Below are positions 5,080 through 5,721 of a stretch of DNA of 5,721 nucleotides, in pieces. Under the pieces are notes generated by a model. The model was given only the letters and a program-made list of their open reading frames with translations. It did no database searches and had not been told where the DNA came from. A program made the position numbers and the translations under genes. The DNA comes from Acidobacteriota bacterium (lineage in GTDB: Bacteria > Acidobacteriota > UBA6911): contig JAHFUH010000375.1 of the NCBI GenBank assembly GCA_023265215.1, positions 1 through 5,721 on the forward strand, in the 5' to 3' direction. Numbering within the stretch: the first letter of the stretch is position 1; every line of letters starts with the position of its first letter.

Positions 5080-5721
5080 ATGCCAGCGGAATTCAAAAAC
5101 GAACCGGTGCTCGATTTTAGTTTGGAGACAAGCCGCAAAAGACAATCCGAAGCATTGGCGCTCGTACAATCTCAATTGGGCCGCGAATATGAATTGATAA
5201 TCGGCGCAGAGCGTCTCAAATCGAACAGGACTTTCCGATCGATCAACCCCAGCAGGAAATTGGAAACTGTGGGAATCTTCCAAAGCGCAAGTCCAGAGCA
5301 GGCCGTCAAGGCAATCGAAACAGCAGTGCGAGCATTTGATGACTGGAAACAAACTCCGGTTCCGGAGCGGGCAGACATGCTTTTCCGCGTGGCCGGCTTG
5401 TTGCGCAGCAGGCGATTTGAAAGCAATGCGTGGATGATTTTTGAGACAGGCAAAACCTGGATGGAGGCGGACGCGGATACCGCTGAGGCTATAGATTTCT
5501 GCGAATTCTACGGCCGTGAGGCGCTGCGCTATTCCGCACCTCAGCCGTTGACGCGACTGAAGGGCGAAGACAACGAGCTTCAGTACATACCTCTGGGAGC
5601 AGGCGCAGTGATCCCGCCATGGAATTTCCCCTGTGCAATTATGGTTGGAATGACTGCCGCCGCTTTCGTGGCCGGCAACACTGTTGTTATGAAACCGTCT
5701 TCAGACTCTCCGGCAATCGCG
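5080..5721 (+). CDS. pruA: L-glutamate gamma-semialdehyde dehydrogenase (1-pyrroline-5-carboxylate dehydrogenase), N-terminal part, cut by window edge
   Basis: The enzyme oxidises L-glutamate 5-semialdehyde to L-glutamate with NAD+, the last step of proline degradation and part of arginine/ornithine degradation, in the cytoplasm. The window holds 214 codons without a stop; stand-alone RocA/PruA proteins are usually a little over 510 residues, so about 40% is seen. Family-specific stretches are EPVLDF (8-13), QLGREYELIIGAERL (32-46), INPSRKLETVG (55-65) and EADADTAEAIDFCEFYGRE (129-147). The aldehyde-dehydrogenase cofactor signatures follow: PPWNFP (179-184), and GNTVVMKPS (199-207) with Lys205 in the NAD-binding lysine position. 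The resemblance is closest to the single-domain RocA type, not the bifunctional proline-utilisation PutA. The catalytic Cys and Glu lie beyond the right edge. It is transcribed away from the propeller operon and has a strong AAAAGGAG site. A TAGAAT at 5045-5050 could be its -10 box, but no matching -35 is seen. Position 179 is Pro, where Ser is more usual in this motif. Confidence 0.87.
   Translation, partial: MPAEFKNEPVLDFSLETSRKRQSEALALVQSQLGREYELIIGAERLKSNRTFRSINPSRKLETVGIFQSASPEQAVKAIETAVRAFDDWKQTPVPERADMLFRVAGLLRSRRFESNAWMIFETGKTWMEADADTAEAIDFCEFYGREALRYSAPQPLTRLKGEDNELQYIPLGAGAVIPPWNFPCAIMVGMTAAAFVAGNTVVMKPSSDSPAIA

Overview
The window looks like bacterial chromosome from an environmental Gram-negative lineage, most plausibly Acidobacteriota or a similar soil/planctomycete-type group. 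That placement is inferred from the gene content: paired secreted PQQ-like beta-propellers opening with DWPMWGG, a GT4 glycosyltransferase starting MKIACITAGAGRMYCGSCLRDN, and a large ABC permease of the LLVGQSVRGSLRQLLFERIG type. There is no rRNA or other phylogenetic marker to prove it. Coding density is high and base composition is balanced (a little over half G+C by eye).

Layout. Positions 1-4859 hold five minus-strand genes in one tight array. In transcription order they are a 465-aa secreted PQQ-like beta-propeller (4859-3462), a 377-aa membrane-anchored or secreted PQQ-like beta-propeller (3451-2318), a 438-aa GT4 glycosyltransferase (2307-991), a 223-aa LolD/MacB-type ABC ATPase (970-299), and the first 97 residues of its FtsX/MacB-type permease (293 to beyond the left edge). 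The gaps are 10, 10, 20 and 5 bases, so a single operon is likely. A good sigma70-type promoter (TTGGCC, 18 bp, TATAAT) sits just upstream of the first gene. On the plus strand, from 5080 to the right edge, lies the N-terminal 214 residues of L-glutamate gamma-semialdehyde dehydrogenase (PruA/RocA, proline and arginine catabolism), transcribed divergently.

Non-coding structure. The 220-bp divergent intergenic region carries an 81-bp, almost perfectly self-complementary element (4928-5008) built from 10-bp units of the CGCGGATAAA type, with the look of a REP/MITE-like repeat. The junction of the two propeller genes is made of a 14-bp direct repeat (ATGACGAATTACGA twice). It creates two successive ATGA stop/start overlaps and supplies the start codon and first residues of the second propeller.

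How the genes may work together: the two propellers act outside the cytoplasm, the ABC pair belongs to the class that moves lipids, lipoproteins or peptides from or across the inner membrane, and GT4 enzymes build glycans or glycolipids. An envelope-related role for the operon is a reasonable inference, but the sequence does not show a substrate. No CRISPR array, tRNA, rRNA, transposase or obvious phage gene is present. The most unusual features are the two repeats.
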